50,383 bases of DNA from Deltaproteobacteria bacterium (lineage in GTDB: Bacteria > Bdellovibrionota_C > UBA2361 > JANWWW01): contig JANWWW010000004.1 of assembly GCA_025055295.1 (NCBI GenBank), positions 1 through 50,383 of the forward strand, written 5' to 3'. Made by a program: the position numbers and the translations under genes. Positions 34,019-43,658 of the stretch are shown piece by piece (position 1 is the stretch's first letter; each line of letters starts with the position of its first letter). A model generated the notes under the pieces. The model saw nothing but the letters and a program-made list of their open reading frames with translations, searched no databases and had not been told where the DNA came from.

Positions 34019-35467
34019 ATGCAGCTCCCAGTCAGGCTTGAAAAAAAGATAAGCAAAGAGAAAAAACGAGAAATCTTCGTGGTTATTGGCGCCGGTATTG
34101 ATCAAGTTTCAAGTTACGTTAAGCGAGATTTTTCCGATCTCAAAGACAAGCTCATAGAGCCTAAAGAAGGCGTAACTCCACTATATCTGTCGAACTCAAA
34201 ATCATTGATCAGCGTCGTCTTAAACAGTAATGCCTCAAAACGTGATCAAATGGAGTCAGGTGCTCAGTTGTACAAATTAATTTCCGACCTAATCACTTCC
34301 GATACGCTCTTACGATTTTGCGGAGACCAGTCTTTTTTCCATATTGTGCTTGAAGGTCTAACGCGTGGCGCATATAAATTTAAATCCTCTTTTGATCAGG
34401 TTTTAAAGGAATACTCAAAAATTTCCTTAATGGATGTAGACTGGGAGGTAAATTTAAAGGAGTTTTTTTCATACCTTTATTGGTTAACTTATTACCGATG
34501 GCTAGTTGATTTGCCCTCAAATATTTGTACGCCTGATTTTTTGTCTGAAGAGGCTCGAAGGGTGTCGTCCAAGTTAGGCTTGAGTTGCAAGATACTTGGC
34601 AAAAGTGAACTAGAAAAAAAAGGGTTTGGTGGGATTATTGCCGTTTCAGGCGACCAAAATGCATATGTGATCGAGTTGTCATACTCTCCAAAAACCAATA
34701 GATCAAAAAAATGGGATTTAGCTGATCATAGCCTGTGTCTACTAGGAAAAGGTGTAACTTTTGACACCGGAGGCATATGCTTGAAACCTCCGGAAGGAAT
34801 GTCGGCTATGAAAGCTGACATGTCAGCTGCAGCTCTAATATTGAGTCTTCTTTGTCTAGCTTCAGATGTACAGATCAAGTTTCCTTTAATCGGTCTAATT
34901 GGGACTACTTGCAACGGTATCTCGCGTAATTCAGTAAAGCCTGGAGATGTCATCAGAATAAAAAATGGACAATTAGTTCAAGTTGAAAACACAGATGCCG
35001 AAGGAAGGCTCATACTTGCTGATCTAATAAGTTTTTGCGGAGAACAAAATTACAAAAACATCGTTACGTTGGCTACACTTACGGGCGGCATTAGAGTAGG
35101 ATTAGGGCTGTTTCATGCAGGATTCTTCTCAACAGACAAAAAATTTGCTAATTTGATACTTGAAGCCGGGGAACTTTCTGGAGATTTTTGCTGTCTTTTT
35201 CCTTTTGAACAAAAGTATGCCAAAGAGCTGGAGGTGTCTAAAGAGATAATATCAAACATAGGCACTTCAAAAAGTGGCGCGCCGGTGCTTGCGGCAATGT
35301 TTTTAAAACATTTCACTAAGCCGGATATGACATTCATTCATTTTGATATAGCAGGGGTTGCTTACCATACAGGGGAATTGGTTAAACACTGGGGGAAAGG
35401 TGCGACCGGATTTGGATTTAAGTTGTTTTATGAGATTTTTAAGAGACTTGAAGACACACAAATATGA
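34019..35467 (+). CDS. pepA: Leucyl aminopeptidase (M17 family)
   Basis: M17 aminopeptidases remove N-terminal residues using two metal ions in a hexameric cytoplasmic enzyme. The signature [10 protein letters not shown] is present. The metal and catalytic lysine segment [20 protein letters not shown], then MKADMSAAA, also match the family. The N-terminal macro-like domain is divergent. Length (482) is normal. It is the first gene of the operon pepA-gyrA-gpsA-fmt-rpe-plsY; its stop overlaps gyrA by 4 bp. Confidence 0.95.
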   Translation: MQLPVRLEKKISKEKKREIFVVIGAGIDQVSSYVKRDFSDLKDKLIEPKEGVTPLYLSNSKSLISVVLNSNASKRDQMESGAQLYKLISDLITSDTLLRFCGDQSFFHIVLEGLTRGAYKFKSSFDQVLKEYSKISLMDVDWEVNLKEFFSYLYWLTYYRWLVDLPSNICTPDFLSEEARRVSSKLGLSCKILGKSELEKKGFGGIIAVSGDQNAYVIELSYSPKTNRSKKWDLADHSLCLLGKGVTFDTGGICLKPPEGMSAMKADMSAAALILSLLCLASDVQIKFPLIGLIGTTCNGISRNSVKPGDVIRIKNGQLVQVENTDAEGRLILADLISFCGEQNYKNIVTLATLTGGIRVGLGLFHAGFFSTDKKFANLILEAGELSGDFCCLFPFEQKYAKELEVSKEIISNIGTSKSGAPVLAAMFLKHFTKPDMTFIHFDIAGVAYHTGELVKHWGKGATGFGFKLFYEIFKRLEDTQI

Positions 35468-37878
35468 CCCAGATAAGAATTGTTCCAATAGCTGAGGAAA
35501 TGAAACGAGCCTACCTTGATTACGCTATGAGCGTAATTGTTGGTAGGGCGCTTCCGGATGTGCGAGATGGCCTCAAGCCTGTTCAGAGACGAATTCTGTA
35601 CGCAATGTATGAGGAAGGCTTGCTGCACAACAAAAAACATTCGAAGTGCGCCGGTGTTGTAGGCACTGTTTTGAAGTTTTTTCATCCTCACGGAGACAGC
35701 AGCGTCTACGACGCGCTAGTTCGCTTGGCTCAAGAATGGAATATGCGTTATCCGTTAATTGACGGACAAGGCAACTTTGGATCAATCGATGGAGACCCGC
35801 CGGCAGCTTATCGTTATACCGAAGCCAGATTGGCAAAAATTGGCGAGGAGATGCTTTTTGAAATCGACAAGGAAACGGTGGTTTTTGTTCCTAATTTTGA
35901 TGAGACAAAAAAAGAACCAGTTGTGTTGCCCGCGCGTATTCCCAACCTAATTATAAACGGGGCAGATGGTATAGCGGTTGGGATGGCGACTCACATTCCC
36001 CCACATAATTTAGGGGAAGTGATTGACGCTCTTGTTTTCCTTATTGAAAACCCAAACGCCTCAGTCGAGGACATCATGGATTTTATCAAAGGCCCGGATT
36101 TTCCTACCGGTGGCCAAATCCTTGGCCGCAAGGGCATTGTAGATTATCTAAAAACCGGAAAAGGGCTAATTAAAGTCAGGGCAAAAGCAGAGATAATAGA
36201 AGATAAGAAGGGATCTTATATTGTCGTATCAGAAATTCCCTATCAGGAAAACAAAGCGCGCATTTTGGATAAAATAGCGGGACTTGTAAATGAGCGCGTT
36301 ATAGACGGTATTGCAAGGATTAAAGACGAGTCGAATAGAGATGGCATACGAATAGTCATAGAACTCAAAAGGGATAGCACGCCGTCGGTGGTTTTAAATC
36401 AGTTATTTAAACATACCCCTCTTCAAACAACCTACGGTGTGATTTTCCTAGCTCTTCAGAATAATAAGCCTGTCGTTTTCAACATTAAGTCGTATCTTCA
36501 GGCGTATTTGGATCATAGGTTAGAAGTTTTGACTAAACGGTTAATCCATGACTTAAGGATTGCCAAAAACAGATATCATATAATCGAAGGGCTCATAATC
36601 CTTACCCAAAACCTTGATGAAGCTATCAACATAATTAAAAACAGCGAGGATGCAAGCGAAGCCAAAAAAGCTCTTTGCACGAGATTTAATTTGGATGACG
36701 TTCAAGCTCAAGCAATATTGGATCTAAGGCTTCAAAAGCTAACCAGACTCGAGATGTCCGGATTAATCAAAGAAAAGGAGGATCTAAGCAATAAAATTAG
36801 GCACTTGAATGAGTTGCTAAACGACAGATCGAAGATGAAAACTGAACTAAAGCAGGACTTGCTTGAAATGAAGAAAATTTACGGTGATCAACGCAAGACC
36901 GAAATTTTGGACGCAGATGAAATCATTGAAACTGAGGAGCTTATTGAAGACGAAGAAGTCGTAATAATGCTATCGAACCTTGGGTATATAAAAAGAACCC
37001 CCCTGTCCTATTTCCGTGTTCAGAAGAGGGGTGGAAAGGGAGTCGCAGGCGCCTCAACTTTTGAAGAAGATTTCATATCCAGAATAATTTACACGACAAA
37101 CCTTTCCATGATTCTTGCGTTAACGACCCATGGAAGAGTTTTTTCATTTAAAGCTTACAAAGTGCCTGAAGGTTCTAGGACTGCCAAAGGAAGGTCTATC
37201 CAAAATTTCTTGGAACTAAAAAAAGATGAAAAAATTTCTGCCTTAGTGCCTGTTAGAGAGTTTAACGACAATTTTTCATTAGTCCTTGCGACCCGTTCCG
37301 GGTTAATAAAACGAATGCGCCTTTCTGATTTTGAAAAGATAAGGAGAACTGGAATAGTGGCAATATCTCTTAACGAGAACGATCACGTAATAGGAGGTGG
37401 AATTTGTCAAGAAGCTCAGGACATCATAATGACGACACGTTGTGGTTTAAGTATTCGGTTCAGATCCTCCGATGTTCGTGTTATAGGAAGAGCTGCAAAA
37501 GGGATACAGGGAATAACTTTAAGAAAGGGTGATGAGGTTGTTGCGATGCTTGTTGTTGAAAGAGAATCAGACACCCTTTTGTCTGTCTGTGAAAATGGTT
37601 ATGGTAAAAGAACTTCTCTCAATGAGTACAGACTGCAAAAGAGACGTGGTCGCGGTGTGATTGACATCAAAACCTCAGGCAGAAATGGGCTTGTAGTGGC
37701 CTCGTTCCCAGTCAACGATGATTCGGAATTAATTCTTATGACCTCCAAAGGAAAGGCAGTAAGGATAATGGTCAAAGATATCAGAATATCGGGACGAAAC
37801 ACTTCTGGAGTTAGGTTAGTTGACTTAGCCGAAGGCGAGAAGGTTGTCTCAGCGAGCTTAATTTTTTCAGAAACCTAG
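35464..37878 (+). CDS. gyrA: DNA gyrase subunit A
   Basis: GyrA cuts and rejoins DNA to introduce negative supercoils. The catalytic tyrosine is Y118 in [10 protein letters not shown]. The region where quinolone resistance arises is [13 protein letters not shown], with the wild-type Ser79 and Asp83 (Ser83/Asp87 in E. coli). A GyrA box, QKRGGKG, in the C-terminal beta-pinwheel marks it as gyrase rather than topoisomerase IV. Further pinwheel blades are visible ([30 protein letters not shown]). Length (804) is normal. gyrB is not adjacent. It overlaps pepA by 4 bp and ends 1 bp before gpsA. Confidence 0.98.
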   Translation: MTQIRIVPIAEEMKRAYLDYAMSVIVGRALPDVRDGLKPVQRRILYAMYEEGLLHNKKHSKCAGVVGTVLKFFHPHGDSSVYDALVRLAQEWNMRYPLIDGQGNFGSIDGDPPAAYRYTEARLAKIGEEMLFEIDKETVVFVPNFDETKKEPVVLPARIPNLIINGADGIAVGMATHIPPHNLGEVIDALVFLIENPNASVEDIMDFIKGPDFPTGGQILGRKGIVDYLKTGKGLIKVRAKAEIIEDKKGSYIVVSEIPYQENKARILDKIAGLVNERVIDGIARIKDESNRDGIRIVIELKRDSTPSVVLNQLFKHTPLQTTYGVIFLALQNNKPVVFNIKSYLQAYLDHRLEVLTKRLIHDLRIAKNRYHIIEGLIILTQNLDEAINIIKNSEDASEAKKALCTRFNLDDVQAQAILDLRLQKLTRLEMSGLIKEKEDLSNKIRHLNELLNDRSKMKTELKQDLLEMKKIYGDQRKTEILDADEIIETEELIEDEEVVIMLSNLGYIKRTPLSYFRVQKRGGKGVAGASTFEEDFISRIIYTTNLSMILALTTHGRVFSFKAYKVPEGSRTAKGRSIQNFLELKKDEKISALVPVREFNDNFSLVLATRSGLIKRMRLSDFEKIRRTGIVAISLNENDHVIGGGICQEAQDIIMTTRCGLSIRFRSSDVRVIGRAAKGIQGITLRKGDEVVAMLVVERESDTLLSVCENGYGKRTSLNEYRLQKRRGRGVIDIKTSGRNGLVVASFPVNDDSELILMTSKGKAVRIMVKDIRISGRNTSGVRLVDLAEGEKVVSASLIFSET

Positions 37879-37879
37879 T

Positions 37880-38848
37880 TTGCGTATTGGAATAGTTGGA
37901 GGAGGGTCATTCGGCACAGCCCTTTTAAGCGTGTACTCAGCTTTTTACCACTGTGTTGTCTGGGATAGAGATACAGAACTGTTAGACACTTTAAAAACTC
38001 AGAAATCCAATCCAAAATACTTGGTAAATATTGTCATCAGGGACGAATTTGAAATTGCGTACAAAATAGGTGAATTAGGTGAAGCAAATATCATTTTTGT
38101 GGCCATTCCATCACAAAACCTTGATGAGGTCGGCTTAGACCTTCTTCCAAAAGATGTTCCATTGATCCTCACTTGTAAAGGTTTTACAAGAGAAGGATGG
38201 CTTACTTTCGAGTATTTGAAAAGTTTAGGTTTTTTGAATGTATTAGCTTTATCAGGTCCAAATTTTGCCCAAGATCTTGGTTTACGCTCGCCCTGCGCGT
38301 CAATCCTATCAGGTACAGATTTAGAGACAGTTTTCCCTATAGCGAAAATGCTATCCAACAAATTTTTCAGGCTTTATCCAAGCGACGACATTAAAGGAGT
38401 TCAGCTATGCGGTAGTTTGAAAAATGTTTACTCAATAGCCACAGGTTACGCTTACGGGGTTGGTTTTGGTGCTTCATCGATTTTTTCTATTTTGAGTCGC
38501 GCGGTTTCAGAATTAGCCAGAATACTCAGGGCATTTAATTGTAAGGAGCATACAGCTTTTGGCCTGGCTGGGATTGGTGATCTTTTTATGACAGGCTCTA
38601 GCGTTCAAAGCAGGAATTTTTTGTTCGGCAAACTTCTTGCAGAGAATTATTCGCCAGAAAAGGCTCTTAAAGCAGTTGCTCAAACAGTCGAAGGTTACAA
38701 CTCGGCATTTTTTGCCGAAAGTAAAATTCTCTCTCGTGGTTTGGATTTGCCCCTTCTTGAAGCCGTGGTTGAAATTGTAAAGGGAAAGTTTTCCAAGGAG
38801 AGAATTGCAGGTCTTCTTGAAAGGCCGGTCAAAACTGAGTTTCCATGA
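37880..38848 (+). CDS. gpsA: NAD(P)-dependent glycerol-3-phosphate dehydrogenase
   Basis: GpsA makes sn-glycerol-3-phosphate, the backbone of phospholipids, from dihydroxyacetone phosphate. The N-terminal GIVGGGSFGTAL binds NAD(P). LSGPNFAQDLGLRSP and LKNVYSIATGYAYGVGFG hold the catalytic lysine region, and GLAGIGDLFMTGSSVQSRNF is diagnostic. The start is TTG 37880, one base after the gyrA stop. It overlaps fmt by 4 bp. plsY, which uses its product, is three genes downstream. Confidence 0.95.
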   Translation: MRIGIVGGGSFGTALLSVYSAFYHCVVWDRDTELLDTLKTQKSNPKYLVNIVIRDEFEIAYKIGELGEANIIFVAIPSQNLDEVGLDLLPKDVPLILTCKGFTREGWLTFEYLKSLGFLNVLALSGPNFAQDLGLRSPCASILSGTDLETVFPIAKMLSNKFFRLYPSDDIKGVQLCGSLKNVYSIATGYAYGVGFGASSIFSILSRAVSELARILRAFNCKEHTAFGLAGIGDLFMTGSSVQSRNFLFGKLLAENYSPEKALKAVAQTVEGYNSAFFAESKILSRGLDLPLLEAVVEIVKGKFSKERIAGLLERPVKTEFP

Positions 38849-39723
38849 AAATCATCTTTTGCGGGAACACGGATTTTTCTTGCAGGGTGCTAGAAGTTTT
38901 ATCCAAAAATTTCGATGTTATGGTCATAACGAAGAAAAATTCCGTGGTGGAAAAAGTTGCGCTCGAAAAAGGAATACTAACAATTTCAACGCTCTCTCTG
39001 AAAAAAGAGATATTTCATATTTTGCCGCAAGTTGAACAACCTGACTTTATTTTGTCGTGTGATTTTGGATTGTTTATCCCACGGGAGCTTTTTGCTAGAC
39101 CCCGTATAGAAAGCATAAATGTTCACACGAGCCTTCTGCCAAAATACAGAGGGCCAGCTCCAATACAAAGAGCCATAATGAACGGCGAAAGCAAGACCGG
39201 CATAACTTATATAAAAATTTCCGAAAAAGTAGACGCAGGAGATATTTACGCTTCCTATGAAATTAATCTGTCTCAAAGTCTTATTTATTCGGAAGTTAGG
39301 GAAGAATTAATCTCGCTTACGTGTAATACAATTTGTTTTGTAATCAGCAGCATAGCCAGAGGGTCTTTAAAGCCAAGTCCTCAGGACGAAGCGGGAGCGA
39401 CTTATGCTCCAAAAATCACCCCTGAAGAGGAAAAACTGGAATTGAAAAACGCGCTAGCAACTCTTCGGCATATTCACGCTCTCAGCTATAATCCAGGGGC
39501 TTATGTTATTTTTCGTGGAAGACGGCTGAAGATTTTAAGGTGTAAACTTGCTGAAGTATCGGTTGAACCCGGCTGGCTTGCTGTTTTCGACAAGAGAATA
39601 TTTCTTGGTTGCAGTGATCAACCAATCGAAATTTTGGAATGCCAAACCGAGGGGGGTAGAAGGTTGTCCGGCTTGGATTTTGTTAATGGATATCATAAAC
39701 TTCTTCCTTCCAAAGTTTTATGA
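38845..39723 (+). CDS. fmt: Methionyl-tRNA formyltransferase
   Basis: Fmt formylates initiator Met-tRNA. The active-site segment NVHTSLLPKYRGPAPIQRAI carries the Asn/His pair, and KVDAGDIYA carries the catalytic Asp. The N-terminus MKIIFCGNTDFS is the usual GTPxFA-type strand. The C-terminal OB-like domain is present but short, giving 292 residues against the usual 310 or so. ATGA junctions link it to gpsA and rpe. It fits with metG in this window for initiation. Confidence 0.95.
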   Translation: MKIIFCGNTDFSCRVLEVLSKNFDVMVITKKNSVVEKVALEKGILTISTLSLKKEIFHILPQVEQPDFILSCDFGLFIPRELFARPRIESINVHTSLLPKYRGPAPIQRAIMNGESKTGITYIKISEKVDAGDIYASYEINLSQSLIYSEVREELISLTCNTICFVISSIARGSLKPSPQDEAGATYAPKITPEEEKLELKNALATLRHIHALSYNPGAYVIFRGRRLKILRCKLAEVSVEPGWLAVFDKRIFLGCSDQPIEILECQTEGGRRLSGLDFVNGYHKLLPSKVL

Positions 39724-40319
39724 AAGTGCTACCAAGTTTATTGGCAGGCGATCTAGGAGCAGTGAGTACAATTTTAAAAAAACATAAAATCTCAATCTGC
39801 CATTTCGATGTTATGGATGGACACTTTGTGCCAGAGATTTCATTCGGTTCATTTTTAGCTAAGTGTCTTGTCGGAAGCAACCCAGAGACAAAACTTGATG
39901 TTCATTTGATGGTTTCCAATCCAGTCTGGCAAATCAGCCATTTTGCGGGTTTGGATAATGTTTACAGAATCTTTTTTCATTGGGAAGTTGCTTCTCATCA
40001 CAAGAGGTTGCTTGAAAAAATAAGGTCTTACAAGAAGTTGGCTGGTATTGCTTTAAATCCGGAGACCAGCCCTGAACTAGTGAGCTGGGTGTTAGAGTTT
40101 GTTGACTCTGTATGTGTTATGTCTGTGTCCCCGGGATATTCGGGACAAAGTTTTATCGAAAGCGCGTATTCAAAAGTTAAGTGGTTAGCCGACGAAAGGC
40201 AAAAAAAAAATTTAAGGTTTTCAATAGTTGTTGATGGCGGAGTGACGGAGGAAATAGCCAAAAAACTAGAACAAATGGGTGTTGATGAATGTGTAATGGG
40301 AACAAGTTTTTTTAAATGA
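39720..40319 (+). CDS. rpe: Ribulose-phosphate 3-epimerase
   Basis: Rpe interconverts ribulose-5-phosphate and xylulose-5-phosphate in the pentose phosphate pathway. The TIM-barrel motifs are in order: LPSLLAGD, HFDVMDGHFVPEISFG, DVHLMVSNP, VSPGYSGQSF and VVDGGV. The final phosphate loop VMGTSFFK closes the protein, which at 199 residues is shorter than the usual 215-225. It overlaps fmt and plsY by 4 bp each. Confidence 0.95.
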   Translation: MKVLPSLLAGDLGAVSTILKKHKISICHFDVMDGHFVPEISFGSFLAKCLVGSNPETKLDVHLMVSNPVWQISHFAGLDNVYRIFFHWEVASHHKRLLEKIRSYKKLAGIALNPETSPELVSWVLEFVDSVCVMSVSPGYSGQSFIESAYSKVKWLADERQKKNLRFSIVVDGGVTEEIAKKLEQMGVDECVMGTSFFK

Positions 40320-40873
40320 ATTTGGGGTCAATCTTTTTTATTTACCTGATAGGCGCTTTTCCAACAGGCATAATTGTTTCGCGGCTACGTGGAATAGACG
40401 TGACAAAATCGGGAAGCGGAAATGTTGGGGCTACAAATGTTGCGCGAGTTCTGGGTTTTAAGTTTGGCTTACTGGTTTTGTTCATCGATATCATGAAAGG
40501 CTTGATTGGGACATGGTTAGGCAGACATTTTGGTTTGCAGGAAGCCCTAGGTTGTTTGGTATCTGTTCTGGGTCATGTTGTATCTCTTCCTTACCTTTTG
40601 AAAGGGGGGAAAGGCGTGGCCACATTTATAGGTGGATTAATTTGTGTAAATTTTTTTTATTTTGTGATTTTTTTAGTTTCCTTCATCCTGTTTTTTTTAC
40701 CTTCGAGGATAGTTTCGCTTAGCTGTTTAGTTTCAGTTTGGATTGTTATTTTATTTTGGTTCAGTTCATCGTATTCTTTCATACCTTTTGTGATCGCCTG
40801 TGTGATTACTGTCGCGCACACAAAAAACATCATTCGGTTGATACAAAAAAAAGAACCTAAGTTTAACTTGTGA
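40316..40873 (+). CDS. plsY: Acyl-phosphate:glycerol-3-phosphate acyltransferase
   Basis: PlsY is the inner-membrane enzyme that transfers an acyl group from acyl-phosphate to glycerol-3-phosphate, the first step of phospholipid assembly. GSGNVGATNVARVLG is the substrate loop, LKGGKGVATFIGG the second motif, and a third loop follows in the C-terminal half. Five or more membrane helices are visible in 185 residues. It is the last protein gene of the operon and sits three genes after gpsA, its substrate source. tRNA-Arg follows 49 bp later. Confidence 0.95.
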   Translation: MNLGSIFFIYLIGAFPTGIIVSRLRGIDVTKSGSGNVGATNVARVLGFKFGLLVLFIDIMKGLIGTWLGRHFGLQEALGCLVSVLGHVVSLPYLLKGGKGVATFIGGLICVNFFYFVIFLVSFILFFLPSRIVSLSCLVSVWIVILFWFSSSYSFIPFVIACVITVAHTKNIIRLIQKKEPKFNL

Positions 40874-40922
40874 CGATTTTTTTAAATCCAGAAATTTAGT
40901 AGCCTATTAAGAGTGAGGTTAA

Positions 40923-40996
40923 GTCCCCGTAGCTCAGCAGGATAGAGCGCAAGTTTCCTAAACTTGAGGTCGCGCGTTCGAATCGCGCCGGGGACG
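40923..40996 (+). tRNA. tRNA-Arg (anticodon CCT)
   Basis: Cloverleaf with acceptor GTCCCCG/CGGGGAC, D arm GCTCAGCAGGATAGAGC, anticodon stem CAAGT/ACTTG enclosing TTCCTAA (anticodon CCT), and T arm GCGCGTTCGAATCGCGC. The discriminator is G; CCA is not encoded. It follows plsY and may be transcribed with the operon or from its own promoter. With tRNA-Arg(TCT) at 17.6 kb it covers the AGA/AGG codons, which are common in these genes. Confidence 0.96.
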
Positions 40997-41464
40997 TTGA
41001 GAGATCAGTGAGGGTTCTTGTGCTCTTATCGAAACAGGTTTTTGGAGAAAGGACGTTCTAAGGTTTTAGCCGATATTTCTTCTTGGATGATAAGCTTGTG
41101 TTTTGTGAATAGCGTAACAATATTGCTTTAGCTTCGATCTTAACAATCCTTTAACAAAGACCAGTAAAATTTTGTCACTTTGTTTCTTATTTTATTGTTC
41201 GGATCTACAACAACCTCTTGGGTAACGGTACCAGGATTGACCAGAGTATCTGTGGTTGAAAATAACACTACCTAAGATTTGTTGCTCCTAGCTGGGGGAC
41301 CACTGCCCTAACAAGCTAAAGATTCAATATTTTTCTGATTTTAACGATAAATTTCTGAATTATTTTTAACACACTTAGATTATCTTCAATAATCAAAAAG
41401 TCATTGATTGTGGAGTTAGGCGCGAATTTGACTAAGGTCACCAGAGGGTTTATAAATAAGAGTT
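40997..41464. other. Gene-free stretch
   Basis: About 470 bp between tRNA-Arg and the next gene. No supported frame. A G/C-rich patch near 41287-41310 resembles nothing I can name. Confidence 0.45.
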
Positions 41465-43030
41465 ATGCATGAAGAGCGTGTAACGAAGCAAACGTCAGTC
41501 AGCTTTCATCCTGAAATTCCAAAAGATTTTGCTGATCAGCTCCTTGACCAGCTTGATGATATTCTTACCCATCTGGCTTCTGCCGGGCTACGGGTAAGCT
41601 TTGGCCTTAAAGGCAGAACAAATAATGAAGGTGAGTTCCCTGCCCAAATTTCACTTGGAGATGTCATGAAAATTGATACCGTGTCAATCGGCCTTGAGCC
41701 TGATTTCAAGTTGTCACATATCCGACGAACTAAGGAAGTGCTTGAAGGTCATTATTATTTGTATCTCTTGGCTCGAAATGTTGAAAGGTATTTCAGAAAC
41801 CCTGATAAAGATAGATTAGCTTTAATTCTTGATGAACTGGTCGATGAGGAAAGGAAACTTTCTATCATATCTCAGGCAAATTTTTTACATGCAAAGTTAG
41901 CTTCATCATTTGAGGGCAAAGCAGGTCATGCTTGGACGCCTGCTGCTTTGGTAATTGATCTTTTGTGCAGTCAAATTTTGTGCCAACGAGGCTTTCGAGT
42001 AAAAGGTAAAGCCGGTCTGGCTTCGGCCAACGTCTCGGATTTTATTGTTAGTAGCGTCTCGAAGCTTGATGATTGCGTCTACGTGGAACTTGACCTTCTT
42101 GGAATGGGACCAATGATTGAAATTAGTTTAAACGAACGGATCCGTGAACCAGAATTAACTGCCGGTGGCTTGTTAGTTTTTTCTCAACGAGAGCTGATCA
42201 AGCTTTTGCTGCATGCAAACGCCAATTTACCACCGTTACTTAGATTGCCGCCCTCAGAGATTATGAAGTTCTTTCCATTATTCTTAGCAAACTTGCTTGT
42301 TAATCATAAAAACAACCCCAAAGATTTGGTTGCGAAAAGTATTAAGTACAATCTGCATACATGGATCTTTATTCAGTACTGTTATCGCCAACACTACATT
42401 GGGCACGGAAGTGAAAAGAATTCTTCAGAAACTGCTCAGGTTCTTAAACCAAGTTCTTTTCTGGAGAGAATTTTAAATGAACAGAGCTTAACGGGATCAA
42501 TTGAAGCTCAATCTAAAACTTGGTTTATTATCCACCATTTAAGGCGCCTTTTAAGAGAGCCTGATTTATATACGTTATCTTTGCTTGAGCAGAACATATT
42601 TGGAGCTGCCTTATCAGCATACATACAAGGTGAGGAGGTTTTATGGATGACAGACGCAATATATGTTGTTGGTTTATTGTTGCAAAAAGCGGAAGGAATT
42701 CAGGGAGACTCCGTGATGGAACACTGGCAACAATACATTAACGACGTTAAAAAGTTGGGTTTACCCAGTTCGGACATAGAAGTAAAACGGACTCTGATCA
42801 GGCGACTATTCCGGCCGTTGTTTGATCTAGCCCAAAATCCTCGCCAATTCAAAAGACGTGTTAAACAAATTTTGGATGAAAATTTCAGCTTCTCCATTTG
42901 TCCAAAAGAGGAACAAGAAATTCGACGCAAGGTGGAGAGGGTTTACAAGAGTGTCACACGGGTAATAAGGCTGGAAGTGCCTAGCAGTTTTGATTCCCAC
43001 AGCAATTTTTCGGGTCAACTTTTAAATTAG
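41465..43030 (+). CDS. Large orphan soluble protein (521 residues)
   Basis: No signal peptide or membrane segment is evident; the protein looks helical in its second half. Regions of note are EIPKDFADQLLDQLDDIL near the start, a KGKAGLASANVSDFIVSS segment near residue 180, and a basic C-terminal part (RTLIRRLFRPLFDLAQ, RQFKRRVKQI). I do not recognise a family. The long open frame in the correct strand and codon use like that of its neighbours support a real gene. It faces another large orphan (43659-45698) across about 630 bp. Confidence 0.7.
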   Translation: MHEERVTKQTSVSFHPEIPKDFADQLLDQLDDILTHLASAGLRVSFGLKGRTNNEGEFPAQISLGDVMKIDTVSIGLEPDFKLSHIRRTKEVLEGHYYLYLLARNVERYFRNPDKDRLALILDELVDEERKLSIISQANFLHAKLASSFEGKAGHAWTPAALVIDLLCSQILCQRGFRVKGKAGLASANVSDFIVSSVSKLDDCVYVELDLLGMGPMIEISLNERIREPELTAGGLLVFSQRELIKLLLHANANLPPLLRLPPSEIMKFFPLFLANLLVNHKNNPKDLVAKSIKYNLHTWIFIQYCYRQHYIGHGSEKNSSETAQVLKPSSFLERILNEQSLTGSIEAQSKTWFIIHHLRRLLREPDLYTLSLLEQNIFGAALSAYIQGEEVLWMTDAIYVVGLLLQKAEGIQGDSVMEHWQQYINDVKKLGLPSSDIEVKRTLIRRLFRPLFDLAQNPRQFKRRVKQILDENFSFSICPKEEQEIRRKVERVYKSVTRVIRLEVPSSFDSHSNFSGQLLN

Positions 43031-43033
43031 CTT

Positions 43034-43115
43034 AGGAGGCTTTTGAATGTTAATTGGTGTCGAGGATACAAAAAAAAATCAGTTATCCAGGTTAACTGTC
43101 CAGTTTCATAAGTAA
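43034..43115 (+). other. Strong Shine-Dalgarno followed by a 22-codon frame
   Basis: AGGAGG (43034-43039) lies 7 bp before ATG 43047, the best ribosome site seen in the window. The frame MLIGVEDTKKNQLSRLTVQF continues only 22 codons to TAA. It begins 4 bp after the orphan's stop. It may be the remains of a truncated second gene, or a tiny real peptide. Confidence 0.4.
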
Positions 43116-43658
43116 ATCCTACGTATTCCCCATAAACGAATTTCTTTTTGCTGTGCAACTTAAACATCAACTATTGGGCTTGATGAAAAACCTAATCTTA
43201 AAACAAGGTACTAAAAAAATGTGCGTTTTACTAATTCGCTATTTTGGGCTTTGTTCGAAATTCCAACCCAAAGCTGAATTTTGAAAAAAGCCCCTAATTC
43301 TTTTTTCTGTTCTAATACGGCTTACCTAACCTACGGGCTTAATTACTGACACTATGAGATGATTTCTGTCTTTCTTCTAGGAGATAGAGTGTTGGAGTGT
43401 TTTTGTGTTGTTTGCTTCACAGTTTGAAACCTACTCACTACCTGACGTGCATTACACCTAGGTTTTCCAATCACACGTCTTAGAATTTCGTGTTTTCGGT
43501 CGGCCCGTATAAAGAGTTTAAAATGGTCACAAGATCGTCGTGGAAAAGACTCTTGAGCCTGTTAAATCACGCAAAATGACCTCAAACCGGTTCAGGATGA
43601 AAGTTCAAATAACGTTTTACGAAAAAATGGTTTTCGAGCCCTTTTTTCTCCTAGAATC
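43116..43658. other. Gene-free stretch
   Basis: About 540 bp between convergent orphans. No frame, IS piece or clear terminator was found. Confidence 0.45.
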
